From assembly GCF_000317695.1 (NCBI RefSeq), contig NC_019771.1, positions 1,444,001 through 1,508,000 of the forward strand: DNA of 64,000 nucleotides. Direction: 5' to 3'. Positions 35,760 to 44,874 of this stretch are shown here, in pieces. Origin of the DNA: Anabaena cylindrica PCC 7122. Lineage in GTDB: Bacteria > Cyanobacteriota > Cyanobacteriia > Cyanobacteriales > Nostocaceae. The notes below the pieces were generated by a model. It saw only the letters and a list, made by a program, of their open reading frames with translations. It made no database searches and was not told where the DNA came from. The translations under genes and the position numbers were made by a program. Within the stretch, counting starts at the first letter, position 1. Each line of letters begins with the position of its first letter.

Positions 35760-37353
35760 GAATGGCACTAAGAAAAGACAGATAAATTGTCTTTAATTAG
35801 TGTCCTTCGGAGTAATTTCCGAGGTTTTTGCATAAAGGGATAAGCTTTAGGACGGCGTTTTTGAACTCTGGGTTCAATGCGATTAGGTCGAAAGGGTAAG
35901 GACTGATGAACCAGCAGTTTTAGTAAAGTCAAATAATAGTGACGAAGGTATTTGGATTGTACCGATAAAAATGTAGGAATAAAGTTAATAAACATCTGCC
36001 GAGAGCGTTGTAGAGAAAGAGATAGAGGATTAACTCCATAAAGATTTCCAGCATTCCACATCAAACTTCGCAATAGGTTGTATGCTAACAAAAATACATA
36101 GATTTCTTTGCGAATCATTGCTGGAGATTTACATCTCAAAATATCCATATTTAGAGTGGTTTTAAGATGCCTTAAATCCAACTCAACTTGCCAGCGTAAA
36201 CCATAGAGTTCCGCCAGTTTTTCTAGAGAATATGTATTTGTATCTAATAAAGTCGTAATTAGCGTCACATTTTCTGTGCGAAAACCAGGGATATTTATCG
36301 AATATGTCACTTCTCTGACAACTAAACTTTTTGGTAAACTCCTGTAGTCTTCTAGACTCATTCCCGCAGGTCTAGTTTTCGGTTTGTACCAAATTACTTG
36401 TCTGTCTGATGCATTGGTAATCTCTCCTTCCACCGGGTGACTTTTACGCTTTTGATTCTTCCGACAAACTACATCGCATCCTTGATTTTTTAAACAAAAG
36501 ATATCCCCATAAGCGCAAAAGGCTCTATCTCCTAACAGCACATCTCCTGGATTCAAAAATTTATATAAATTTCTTCCTAGTTTGATATCGTGTACATTTA
36601 ATTTATCTATTACTACTTCCCATGCTGCACCTGTAGCCAGTGAAAATAACACGCATATTTTCGCTACCGGAAAACCGCACCCCTGTTTCTGGCTTTTCTG
36701 CTGTGGATACTCTTCCTGCAAACTTTTTGTATCTGGCATTGACACAGTGGAACCATCAATTATTTTCACTGACCTACCACACCACAACTGTTGCTGCGAT
36801 ACTTTTTCCTCTAACCCCATTCCTATTTTAGAAAATAATTTTGACAATAATTTCTCTGGTAATCTTTCTCTGGCTTGACAATATGCACTTGTATTTGTTG
36901 ATGGCAATTCTGCTCCTGTCGTACTCAACCATGCTATTACTCTACTCACTATATTTTGGCAACTTTTATCTACATCCAGCACTTGCGATAAAAATGCCCA
37001 TATCCTTACTACTGGTGAAAATATTCTTTGGTGATATTTTAGATTTAATTCTTGAATACTCTCATTAATTACCGATTCCGGTAGTAATTCTGCAAAGGGT
37101 AATCCCACACTTTGACTAAATTTTTCCTTGAGAATTTTCACTCGATTTGGCATACTGTAGCTAATCTTTTTTGTTGTCTCTTATGGTCTGGTTTAGTTTC
37201 TCAGACTCTAAGAGACGTTTTCTACAGTATTTTTTTAGTATCTCTTTTTACCTATCTCTTCAATATACTGAATAGCACTTCTCTATTTGATTCTTTCAAA
37301 TCTATTGCTAGAGCGTGATTCGAGATTTTTGATCTCTTTTCTTAGTGCCATTC
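35760..37353 (-). mobile_element. IS4-family insertion sequence nested in the ISAs1 transposase
   Basis: The ends GAATGGCACTAAGAAAAGA (35760 on) and its inverse (to 37353) form 19-bp inverted repeats over 1594 bp. Target duplications are ggttttctaccc (35748-35759) and ggtttctaccc (37354-37364), 12 and 11 bp with one T lost. Removing the element restores ISAs1 coding sequence QWVENLVTKMGGE. Confidence 0.87.
35768..37153 (-). CDS. IS4-family transposase
   Basis: The 461-residue protein has DDE motifs KIIDGSTVSMPDT (Asp), GDVLLGDRAFCAYGD (Asp) and the YGLRWQVELDLRHLK signature (Y-x2-R-x3-E-x6-K). The frame is complete, and the stop lies eight bases inside the IS end. The N-terminal domain (residues 1-130) with LPESVINESIQEL is typical of this IS4 subgroup. 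It is probably active, being the most recent arrival in this nest. Confidence 0.92.
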   Translation of the reverse strand: MPNRVKILKEKFSQSVGLPFAELLPESVINESIQELNLKYHQRIFSPVVRIWAFLSQVLDVDKSCQNIVSRVIAWLSTTGAELPSTNTSAYCQARERLPEKLLSKLFSKIGMGLEEKVSQQQLWCGRSVKIIDGSTVSMPDTKSLQEEYPQQKSQKQGCGFPVAKICVLFSLATGAAWEVVIDKLNVHDIKLGRNLYKFLNPGDVLLGDRAFCAYGDIFCLKNQGCDVVCRKNQKRKSHPVEGEITNASDRQVIWYKPKTRPAGMSLEDYRSLPKSLVVREVTYSINIPGFRTENVTLITTLLDTNTYSLEKLAELYGLRWQVELDLRHLKTTLNMDILRCKSPAMIRKEIYVFLLAYNLLRSLMWNAGNLYGVNPLSLSLQRSRQMFINFIPTFLSVQSKYLRHYYLTLLKLLVHQSLPFRPNRIEPRVQKRRPKAYPFMQKPRKLLRRTLIKDNLSVFS

Positions 37354-37710
37354 GGTTTCTACCCATTGCAGAAAACAACGATTCAATTCTTCTGGATTAA
37401 TGAACTCAAATACCCGGCGGAACGTGTCATCAGAGGGAATACCGTGAGGTAATGCCAAAAACTTCTCTAACCACTGTTTTTTGCTAATGCCATAATTTTC
37501 CATGTCTTCCCATCCTTGCGCTCCAGCAATTACCAAGATATCTGTGAGTTGATGTTTCTTAGTTCTCTCTACTCTGGGATCTTTGATATCTTGGAAGTGC
37601 TGAACTAAACTTTTTTGAATACACCCGATATCTGCTACTTCTGTTAGTTTTCTCTCAGAAGGAAAAATTTTCTGAGCATCGGCAGTTTTGTTGTCAAAGC
37701 CTTGAGACAT
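37354..37710 (-). pseudogene. ISAs1-family transposase, N-terminal fragment
   Basis: It contains the DDE_Tnp_1-associated N-terminal domain: IQKSLVQHFQDIKDPRVERT, KKHQLTDILVIAGAQGWEDM and PSDDTFRRVFEFINPEELNR. It ends at FLQWVE where the IS4-family element was inserted. 'DILVIA...GAQGWED' is shorter than the usual 'AICAVICGAE', suggesting an internal in-frame loss. The other half is at 35407-35747. Confidence 0.83.
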
Positions 37711-37841
37711 ATAGGGTGTTTTATGAGATTTTCAACTACAGCATTGTTTTCATCTCACTTATCGGTTTTATCTGTCAAGTATTGTTTCTACGCAATCTCT
37801 CATTGCTTATTTTGTTTACTTTGTCAAGTACATATTATACC

Positions 37842-38072
37842 AAATTAGATGAGCTTACCCTGTTATCAAAAGCCAAGAAGTACTTCCCAAATAGTAACAA
37901 TACTATTATTCGTTGGTTTAGTGAAATTATCACTTACTTTGATAATAGGACAACCAGTGGTACTGTGGAGGGAATTAATAACAAGCTTAAACTAATAAAA
38001 CGTTCGGGGTATGGATTTAAAAACTTTGAGAATTTCCGAATTAGATGCTTATTAAATTGGCATTATATCTAA
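37842..38072 (+). pseudogene. ISL3-family transposase, C-terminal relic
   Basis: The residues read IIRWFSEIITYFDNRTTSGT followed by VEGINNKLKLIKRSGYGFKN and FENFRIRCLL, the ISL3 C-terminal signature. The N-terminal three quarters are absent. The apparent upstream start of the open frame (37716) is unrelated AT-rich sequence. No inverted repeats were identified. Confidence 0.8.
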
Positions 38073-38144
38073 TAGTTTAGCATAACAAGTACTAAAGAGC
38101 CATAATTATTATCATCTTTCATGGGATGTTTTATTGGAAGTTCT

Positions 38145-38732
38145 TTAAATTTCGTAATACCAAATATCCTCTTGTAGCACGATAATTCGATGCAGAGAAA
38201 GTCTATCAATTAATCCCTCCTGTTCCAATTGTCCTAATATACGAGTGATAGTCACACGGGTAGAACTGATCAGTGCTGCTAAATCTTCATGAGTCAGACG
38301 CATATCAATTAAACGCCCTTTCTCTACTTCTGAGCCAAACTTTTTTGACAACCATGCTAATAGTTGAATCAGCATAGCCTCTACTTTTTTATGACTACGA
38401 ATCACCATTAATTCTTCTGCTTGTTGGATGTGGTAAAGCAAAATTGGTGTGAGTTGATGCCAATCAACCACAGGTAAAGCAGTCGCTTCTACTTTGGTTA
38501 AACATTCGATCTGATAGGGTTTCATTGTCGATAGCAGTTCACCAACTACATCTCCCGGACCCCATAATCCCAACGCTACTGTTGTACCGTTTTCTAGATA
38601 AGTGTATGTCATCACAAAGCCGCTTTCTATTTGCCAGAGGGCATTTTTTTGAATTGGCAATAGCGATCGCCTGTTGAAATGCTTTTGAGTATTGTTAGTA
38701 GATGATTGAGTAAGACCTGTGTATAATGACAT
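38145..38732 (-). CDS. Crp/Fnr-family transcription regulator
   Basis: With the start at 38732 (MSLYTGLTQSS) the protein is 195 residues; an upstream ATG at 38831 is possible but adds an unusual tail. It has an N-terminal beta-roll with GLWGPGDVVGELLSTM and a C-terminal winged helix with the recognition segment LTHEDLAALISSTRVTITRI. No cysteine cluster of the Fnr type is visible, so it is closer to NtcA/CysR-like effector-binding types. It stands divergent from the rrf2-cysK pair (gap about 245 bp) and may control it; CysR-type Crp proteins regulate sulfur genes in cyanobacteria. Confidence 0.82.
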   Translation of the reverse strand: MSLYTGLTQSSTNNTQKHFNRRSLLPIQKNALWQIESGFVMTYTYLENGTTVALGLWGPGDVVGELLSTMKPYQIECLTKVEATALPVVDWHQLTPILLYHIQQAEELMVIRSHKKVEAMLIQLLAWLSKKFGSEVEKGRLIDMRLTHEDLAALISSTRVTITRILGQLEQEGLIDRLSLHRIIVLQEDIWYYEI

Positions 38733-38948
38733 CAGCTTAAATATTACAAATTTCCGATGTACTAACCGTAGTATACATGATTCTCGATCTAAAAGCATTG
38801 CTCTTGCCAGATAGATAAGGATAATTCCCACGAAATATTAAGCAATTTTGAGAATCTTGTACATAATCACCACAAATCCGATAGAGTTATGATATTTTAC
38901 TAATTGTAAGTGTGGCACTATCACATCTAACACCTAAAAGCAAAATAA

Positions 38949-38967
38949 TTTCGGTTAAAAGCCGAAA
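38949..38967. promoter_or_regulatory. Small inverted repeat just upstream of the Rrf2 gene
   Basis: TTTCGG and CCGAAA are separated by seven bases and end nine bases before the rrf2 ATG. It may be an operator for the Rrf2 protein itself or a leader hairpin. Confidence 0.35.
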
Positions 38968-38976
38968 ACCCTATCA

Positions 38977-39459
38977 ATGTACAGTAGTATTCTGAGTACA
39001 GATTTGAATAGTCAAAACTACGCTCTTCTGGATCTTTCTGCGAAAGTGGAATACGCGCTCCTAGCACTGTTAGAACTGGCCAGCCATCACGATAAAAAAG
39101 TTCCTTTGACTATGAACGAGATTGCGGCCAAGCAACCTATACCGGAACGCTATCTCGAACAAATTCTCACTCAACTGCGGCGTGCGGGTTTGGTACAGAG
39201 TCAACGTGGTTCCAAAGGAGGTTTTTTGTTAATGCGCGAACCTTGGCAAATTACTTTGCTAGAAATTGTCACCTTGGTAGAAGGTGAACGGAAAGAGAAA
39301 GAAAGCCCTGAGACTCCAACGATAGAAAAAACTTTGGTTCTAGAGATCTGGGAGCAAGCTAACGCGGCTTCAATTGAGGTTTTGCGTAGCTATACACTCC
39401 AAGATTTACGCCAGGAAACAGAGACTCGCGCCCAAAATAATCCCATGTATTACATTTAG
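38977..39459 (+). CDS. Rrf2-family regulator without Fe-S cysteines (CymR-like)
   Basis: The 160-residue protein has the Rrf2 winged helix (KVEYALLALLELA, IPERYLEQILTQLRRAGLV, GSKGGFLL). The loop that in IscR/NsrR carries three cysteines is here EGERKEKESPETPTIEK, with none, so it should not bind a cluster. Bacillus CymR is of this kind and senses cysteine status by binding CysK. The cysK gene follows 18 bp downstream here, so a CymR/CysK-type pairing is plausible. Confidence 0.85.
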   Translation: MYSSILSTDLNSQNYALLDLSAKVEYALLALLELASHHDKKVPLTMNEIAAKQPIPERYLEQILTQLRRAGLVQSQRGSKGGFLLMREPWQITLLEIVTLVEGERKEKESPETPTIEKTLVLEIWEQANAASIEVLRSYTLQDLRQETETRAQNNPMYYI

Positions 39460-39477
39460 TCATCAAGAGGTAAGGCC

Positions 39478-40440
39478 ATGCGTATAGCGAAAAATATTAC
39501 CGAATTAGTAGGTAAAACGCCTTTAGTACAGTTAAACAAGATTCCTCAACAGTCAGGAGCATTAGCGCAGATTGTTGTCAAACTAGAAAGTATGAATCCT
39601 GCGGCTTCTGTTAAAGACAGAATTGGCGTGAGCATGATTCAAGCAGCAGAAGAACAAGGCTTAATTATTCCTGGTAAAACTACTTTAGTTGAGCCAACTT
39701 CTGGAAATACAGGAATTGCTTTAGCGATGGTTGCAGCCGCTAAAGGCTACCATCTGATTTTGACGATGCCGGATACAATGAGCCAAGAACGGCGATTAAT
39801 GCTCAAGGCTTATGGGGCGCAATTAGAGTTAACACCAGGGGTTGAGGGAATGCGGGGGGCGATCGCACGAGCAACAGAAATTGTCGCCATCACCCCCAAT
39901 TCATATATGTTGCAACAATTCAGCAATCCTGCTAACCCCCAAATTCACGCTCTCACCACTGCTGAAGAAATTTGGGATGATACAGATGGAGAAGTTGACA
40001 TCCTTGTTTCAGGAGTAGGAACTGGAGGAACAATTACAGGTGTATCCCAAGTAATCAAACAACGCAAACCTAGCTTTCAAGCAGTAGCAGTTGAACCAGT
40101 TAATAGTCCGGTATTAGCAGGAGGAAAAGCCGGTCCACACAAAATTCAAGGGATAGGCCCTGGATTTATTCCCGCTATCTATCGGACGGAACTTGTTGAT
40201 GAAATTATTCAAGTCGCAGATGATCAAGCGATTATCTACAGTCGTCGGTTAGCAAAAGAAGAAGGACTGCTATCAGGAATTTCTGCTGGTGCGGCTTTAT
40301 ATGCAGCACTGGAACTGGCCAAGCGTCCAGAAAATGTCAATAAATTGATAGTTATGGTGCAGCCTAGCTTTGGTGAACGCTACCTCAGCACCTCATTATT
40401 TAAAGATGCTGATGAGAATGAATGGTTAATTAAAGTTTGA
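39478..40440 (+). CDS. cysK: Cysteine synthase A (O-acetylserine sulfhydrylase)
   Basis: The 320-residue PLP enzyme makes cysteine from O-acetylserine and sulfide. PLP-lysine lies in NPAASVKDRIG (about residue 44), the substrate loop is TSGNTGIALA, and the phosphate-binding glycine loop is GVGTGGTITG. The C-terminal GISAGAALYAA is also typical. AGAGGT lies before the ATG. It forms an operon with the Rrf2 gene and overlaps the convergent CadD-family gene by 11 bp. Confidence 0.95.
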   Translation: MRIAKNITELVGKTPLVQLNKIPQQSGALAQIVVKLESMNPAASVKDRIGVSMIQAAEEQGLIIPGKTTLVEPTSGNTGIALAMVAAAKGYHLILTMPDTMSQERRLMLKAYGAQLELTPGVEGMRGAIARATEIVAITPNSYMLQQFSNPANPQIHALTTAEEIWDDTDGEVDILVSGVGTGGTITGVSQVIKQRKPSFQAVAVEPVNSPVLAGGKAGPHKIQGIGPGFIPAIYRTELVDEIIQVADDQAIIYSRRLAKEEGLLSGISAGAALYAALELAKRPENVNKLIVMVQPSFGERYLSTSLFKDADENEWLIKV

Positions 40441-41173
40441 AACTTTCATCATTAGTGATAGGAACAATTTCTTTCTCATCTCCTGCATTTTGATTACTAT
40501 CATCTTTTTTCAGCAAAATCAATAAACAAATACAACTACCAAGGAGTTTTAACGGACTTAAAGCTTTACTTTTCCACACAATTACAGTCCCTAAACCCAT
40601 CAGCACAAACGGCACAAGATAATTACCATAGTTGGTAAAAAAATCAGCTACCTTTTTCTGATGGGTTAATTGATATGCCACATAACACCAAACTCCTAAA
40701 AGAAAAAAAAATAAACCAATAATTAGTAAAAAGCTGTTGAAGGAAATACTAGAAAATAACGGTATATAAATGCTAATATTATCACTACCGTTAGCCACAG
40801 TTATTGCTGCCACAGTGTAAATTTGTGGTGTTAATGAATAATTATTTATTGATGTAGCAGGTGATATTATCTCCTCTGGAACATCAGCTAATTGTTCCTT
40901 TTCTTTATTTACTAAGCTACTAATACCAATACCTATAGGAATTAAACCTAGTAAACCAATCCATGCTGGAGGCAGAATCAGCCCACCAAAGAAACCTGGT
41001 AAACTGAAGATGACGAGAATAGTAAAACCTAAATATTGACCCATAACAATTTGCCAAGGGCGAAAATTCTCATTTACTTGAGAAAAAAATACCAATAAAA
41101 TCACAATATCATCAATATTAGTAGCGATGAAGGCAAATACCCCTGTGAGTATTGGAGTAATAATATTGCTCAT
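40430..41173 (-). CDS. CadD-family transporter, paralogue 1
   Basis: The 247-residue membrane protein has the family landmarks ATNIDDIVILLVFFSQVN near the N-terminus and ANGSDNISIYIPLF in the middle, each with conserved acidic residues inside or next to a membrane segment. The family is named for cadmium resistance in staphylococci, and its substrate in cyanobacteria is uncertain. Two paralogues occur within 8 kb (42084 and 47825). It converges on cysK, overlapping its end. Confidence 0.85.
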   Translation of the reverse strand: MSNIITPILTGVFAFIATNIDDIVILLVFFSQVNENFRPWQIVMGQYLGFTILVIFSLPGFFGGLILPPAWIGLLGLIPIGIGISSLVNKEKEQLADVPEEIISPATSINNYSLTPQIYTVAAITVANGSDNISIYIPLFSSISFNSFLLIIGLFFFLLGVWCYVAYQLTHQKKVADFFTNYGNYLVPFVLMGLGTVIVWKSKALSPLKLLGSCICLLILLKKDDSNQNAGDEKEIVPITNDESFKL

Positions 41174-41311
41174 TTACATATCCCTTGATTTCGCAGATCA
41201 AGATTTTACAGCCATTTTCAGATCAAGGACTTCTAATTTTAAAAATCTAAAATTTGTAGTGCGTTATGAACGCATCATTAATACTGGATAAGAATGGTAT
41301 CGTACTTTTGG

Positions 41312-41938
41312 CTAACACTCCATAGGTCTAGCTTTATTCACAATAATTCCATATTCTTTAAAAGATTTTAGAGGAATATCAGGAAGATTAATCAGCAGAT
41401 CATCCCATGTATTGTAAGCTTTTAAAGCTTCTACTACTAGTTCAAGTGGTTCAGCGAAAATGTTTTGAAAGTCGGCTTCTTCGGGAAATTGAATTTTAAA
41501 AGCTAATTGCTCTTTTGGGGGAATAAATTGAGCATTAACACCTTGACGATTTCCTCTAGCATCAACACGATACCAACCTATTTTCGGTAAATATATTGCA
41601 TTGAATCCATGCAAGCTATAAGGTTCACCATTATCATTAATGCTCAATCTCTGATAGCAAAAACCTGATGGAATTCCATTAGCTCTAAGCAGTGCTGCTA
41701 ATAAATGACTTTTCGCATAGCAATAACCTGTTTTGTATTGAAGTACATCTGAGGCTTTACAGGTAATAGGATTCATTTGATAGTCGTAGCTATGACGAAT
41801 TTCATCCCGTACCCATTCAAAACAAGCCTGAGCAGTTTCCTCCAAAGTTTGATATTTTGAGCCAATTTTTTGCGCCAGTTCCATAACTAAAGGATGCTGG
41901 AAATCAATAACTTTACTAGATTGCAGATATTTTTTCAT
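41312..41938 (-). CDS. Transglutaminase-like (papain-fold) domain protein
   Basis: The 208-residue protein has a catalytic triad visible as Cys in KTGYCYAKSHLLAALLRANG (about residue 74), His in SLHGFNAIYL and Asp in WYRVDARGN. No signal peptide is seen, so it is cytoplasmic. Members act as proteases, amidases or peptidoglycan-linked enzymes; no more precise role can be read. It stands alone on the minus strand between two CadD-family genes. Confidence 0.85.
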   Translation of the reverse strand: MKKYLQSSKVIDFQHPLVMELAQKIGSKYQTLEETAQACFEWVRDEIRHSYDYQMNPITCKASDVLQYKTGYCYAKSHLLAALLRANGIPSGFCYQRLSINDNGEPYSLHGFNAIYLPKIGWYRVDARGNRQGVNAQFIPPKEQLAFKIQFPEEADFQNIFAEPLELVVEALKAYNTWDDLLINLPDIPLKSFKEYGIIVNKARPMEC

Positions 41939-42083
41939 ATGTCAATTTTTTTAAATCTATAGTATTTAGAATACATAAATTTTGAGCATTTAGTGTAACA
42001 GTCAGTTAAAAGAAATGTTTTTATATGCAATGAAACAATTAAAGTTTGGTATGTTAATAAATTGTAGATTATAAAATTTTACC

Positions 42084-42746
42084 ATGAATAGGCTTACTAC
42101 CGCTTTTACAGAAGGGATAATTGCCTTTGCTGCCACTAATATTGACGATATCATTATTCTGCTACTATTTTTTTCGCAGATAGATGAAAATTTTCGCCGT
42201 AGACATATTTTTATCGGTCGATACATTGGATTTATAGCCATTATTATCCTCAGCTTACCAGGTTTCTTTGGTGGCTTAGTCATTCAGCGAGAATGGATTG
42301 GATTACTAGGACTATTACCAATTGCTATTGGGATCAAGCAATTAGTAAATCGGGAAGAAGAAAGCACAGAAGTTCAGACAGTCAATATTGAGTTTGCCGA
42401 ATCATCACAGTCTAAAACTGCATCTTCTTTCTTATTGAGTATTCTGCATCCAAATACTTATAAAGTTGCGGCTATAACACTTGCTAATGGCGGTGATAAT
42501 ATTAGTATTTACATACCTTTATTTGCAGGTCAAAGTATTGTCGGTTTAGGCATAATTTTGGCAGTATTTTTTGTCATGGTAGGTATTTGGTATAGCATTG
42601 CTTATTTATTAAACCGTCAATCTACTATTAGTAATATTTTAAGTCGCTATGGTAAGGCTATTGTTCCTTTTGTGTTAATTGGTTTGGGTTTATTTATTAT
42701 GTACGAACGAGGTAGTTTTGATTTATTGGCTTTTAAGAAAAATTAA
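42084..42746 (+). CDS. CadD-family transporter, paralogue 2
   Basis: This 220-residue protein has AATNIDDIIILLLFFSQIDEN and ANGGDNISIYIPLFAG at the positions expected for CadD. The central loop (REEESTEVQTVNIEFAESSQ) differs from both paralogues. Hydrophobic segments cover most of the remainder. It is transcribed away from the transglutaminase-like gene and towards the TauE/SafE gene at 42770. Confidence 0.85.
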   Translation: MNRLTTAFTEGIIAFAATNIDDIIILLLFFSQIDENFRRRHIFIGRYIGFIAIIILSLPGFFGGLVIQREWIGLLGLLPIAIGIKQLVNREEESTEVQTVNIEFAESSQSKTASSFLLSILHPNTYKVAAITLANGGDNISIYIPLFAGQSIVGLGIILAVFFVMVGIWYSIAYLLNRQSTISNILSRYGKAIVPFVLIGLGLFIMYERGSFDLLAFKKN

Positions 42747-42769
42747 AACGCAGAGGTATGCAGAGGTAA

Positions 42770-43567
42770 TTATGCTTGGGCAACTAGTTTCCAACTTACC
42801 ATCATTAAGATGCTATAAATAATAAATCTTAGTGGACGTTGAGGGGTGATCTCACAAAGTTTTGCACCAATGATAACTCCGGGAACAGAACCTATCCAAA
42901 TTGGTATGACCAGACTCCAATCAACAGTTCCTAATGTCAAATGTCCAAGGGATGTAAATATTAATAAAATCGCTGCTTGAGTAATATCTGTACCCACTAA
43001 TTTGCGTGCATCTAAACGGAAAAATGCTATCAGAGTTAAGGCAAACATAGACCCTGATGACACGCTTGTTATACCCACACAAAAACCTAAAATTGCGCCA
43101 ATAAGTACGGTGAGAAAACGTCCTTGATTGGTTTTTAAATTTAATTTTGGTAATTCAGGTAAATTGACTTTAGGAAAAAATGTCATTAACAACATTTGTA
43201 CTAATGCTGTTAATGTAACTATCAAAATCATTACTCCCAGTAACCGCAGCAAGAGGCTATCTATGTTATGTTCTCCACTTTGTCTGAGTTGGTGTAAAAC
43301 TCCTACACCTAGCAAGGAACCGGAAACGCTACCCGTTGCCAGCCATTTGACTACTTCTAAATCAAGGGTTTTTTGTTGCCAGTGTTTAACTCCACCCACT
43401 ACTTTCATTAATGTGGCAGCAACCACATCTGAACTGATAGCAATAGAAGGCGGTACTTGAAAAACAAAAATCAACATGGGAGTGATCAGAGATGCACCAC
43501 CTATTCCTGTTAAACCGACGACGATGCCTATGAAAAAACTGAAAACTGGTAGTAATAAATAGTCCAT
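42770..43567 (-). CDS. TauE/SafE-family permease, copy 1
   Basis: The 265-residue protein has the family's duplicated layout: IGIVVGLTGIGGASLITPML in the first half and AILGFCVGITSVSSGSMFAL in the second, with about eight membrane segments. Relatives export sulfite, sulfoacetate or other organosulfur anions, or import them. It lies near cysK and the other sulfur-related genes. It ends 23 bp from the convergent CadD paralogue 2. Confidence 0.88.
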   Translation of the reverse strand: MDYLLLPVFSFFIGIVVGLTGIGGASLITPMLIFVFQVPPSIAISSDVVAATLMKVVGGVKHWQQKTLDLEVVKWLATGSVSGSLLGVGVLHQLRQSGEHNIDSLLLRLLGVMILIVTLTALVQMLLMTFFPKVNLPELPKLNLKTNQGRFLTVLIGAILGFCVGITSVSSGSMFALTLIAFFRLDARKLVGTDITQAAILLIFTSLGHLTLGTVDWSLVIPIWIGSVPGVIIGAKLCEITPQRPLRFIIYSILMMVSWKLVAQA

Positions 43568-44038
43568 ATTCCTATTTGGTAGTTGTTTTTAGCTGTAACG
43601 TGTAAGAGTTGAGCATGATTATAAATCTGGTGAACAAACTGTCATCACTTCTGAAGGATGAATTTTCCCCTTGATGAAAATACAGGTGGTTATTTTTTTT
43701 AACTTAACTAAAATACGTTATTCCGATTGGCTTACCGTATTTTAGTATTAAAATTGTTAAAAGTCCAGTGTCAATGTCTGTAAACTTATCCTCTTTTTTG
43801 TGATTCTCTTGTTGAGGATAGAGAATCATAGGATCAAGAATCTAGAACAATACAAACTACAATTGTGTGGGATTGTATTGCTGATTAAATTAATTAGTCA
43901 ACTAAAAAAATATGATATGGCTGATGGTTTAATATAATTTCTGGCTAATTGATGATCCAACAACTCTCTGTTTGTTTGCATCAAAGTATTCAAGCAGACA
44001 TAATATAAATTAGGCTTGTAGTTATAAATAAAGCAAAG
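43568..44038. other. Intergenic region between divergent TauE/SafE and PAP2 genes
   Basis: The gap of 471 bp holds no gene relic that I recognise. It contains the perfect inverted repeat at 43707-43746 listed separately and AT-rich stretches suitable for promoters on both strands. Confidence 0.5.
43707..43746. promoter_or_regulatory. Perfect 11-bp inverted repeat in a divergent promoter region
   Basis: ACTAAAATACG (43707-43717) and CGTATTTTAGT (43736-43746) are exact inverses with an 18-bp spacer. It lies 140 bp upstream of the TauE/SafE start and 290 bp upstream of the PAP2 gene. Protein-binding site or hairpin; no regulator can be named. Confidence 0.4.
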
Positions 44039-44794
44039 ATGTTTAAGGATAGACGCAAGTCACCGCTTAATTTTTTGAAAAACCTGCTGCTTTCTCATTG
44101 GCGTTCTTTGTTGCTGATGTTAATGGGTGTGTATTTACCTTTGCAGGTTGTGGAAATACTAGCGGTGAAGATTTGGCAAAGTGAAGACGGTTTTCCTTGG
44201 GATGCGCCAATTTTGTGGGCAATCCATTCTACAGCTAATCCGCAACTGGATATTTTCGCCGTAGTGTTGACTAAATGGGGGTCATTTTGGACTGCTTTAC
44301 CTGTGTTGAGTGCGATCGCTATTCTATTATTACGCGATCGCAGATGGAGAACTTTTGCTTACTTACTCACTACGGCTTTGGGAACTCTCCTTATCAACCG
44401 CACAGCCAAAGAATTTATGCACCGAGTGCGTCCCCAGTTATGGATATCAAAAGCACCTGAATTTGATTATGCCTTTCCCAGTGGTCATGCGATGACAAGT
44501 ATGACATTGGTAGCAATTTTAGTCATTTTAACTTGGCATCGTCCTTGGCGTTGGTTAGTTCTAACTATTGGTAGTTTGTACCTCTTAGCCATTGCTTGGA
44601 CGCGTCTTTATCTTGGAGTTCACTTCCCCAGTGATATTCTTGCCGGTTGGATGGTTGCGTTAGCTTGGGCTATTGGTGTCAGTCTCATTATCAAGCCTAA
44701 TTTGTATAGAGTCACCGCTACTAATAGCAACATAAAAACTGAAACAACTCTACTTCCTGAAGAAAAACAATTAACCAATTCAAAATTAAAATGA
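44039..44794 (+). CDS. PAP2-family membrane phosphatase
   Basis: The 251-residue protein has the three phosphatase signatures: KEFMHRVRP (K-x6-R-P), PSGHAMTS (P-S-G-H) and TRLYLGVHFPSDILAG (S/T-R-x5-H-x3-D), spread over about six membrane segments. The family hydrolyses lipid phosphates such as phosphatidate or undecaprenyl pyrophosphate. It is a single gene closed by a hairpin at 44803-44835. Confidence 0.9.
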   Translation: MFKDRRKSPLNFLKNLLLSHWRSLLLMLMGVYLPLQVVEILAVKIWQSEDGFPWDAPILWAIHSTANPQLDIFAVVLTKWGSFWTALPVLSAIAILLLRDRRWRTFAYLLTTALGTLLINRTAKEFMHRVRPQLWISKAPEFDYAFPSGHAMTSMTLVAILVILTWHRPWRWLVLTIGSLYLLAIAWTRLYLGVHFPSDILAGWMVALAWAIGVSLIIKPNLYRVTATNSNIKTETTLLPEEKQLTNSKLK

Positions 44795-44802
44795 GACTGC
44801 CC

Positions 44803-44835
44803 AGATCCCTTACTTCTTGAAAAAGTAGGGGATCT
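44803..44835. terminator. Hairpin between convergent genes
   Basis: AGATCCCTTACTT pairs with AAGTAGGGGATCT, 12 of 13 bases, around a short A-rich loop. It lies nine bases after the PAP2 stop and 40 bp before the end of the convergent gene. There is no long T-run, so it is probably a bidirectional structural terminator. Confidence 0.6.
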
Positions 44836-44874
44836 AGTATCAATTCTATATACCTTTTGTTCCCTGTTGCCTTT

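Noticed and set aside
41185..41300. Repeated CAGATCAAG motifs upstream of the CadD gene as an operator array
   Set aside because: Only two imperfect copies occur, with no symmetry or regular spacing.
42168..42195. TTCGCAGATAGATGAAAA as a possible TnsB-type site
   Set aside because: It encodes the conserved FSQIDENF motif of the CadD family; the resemblance is chance.
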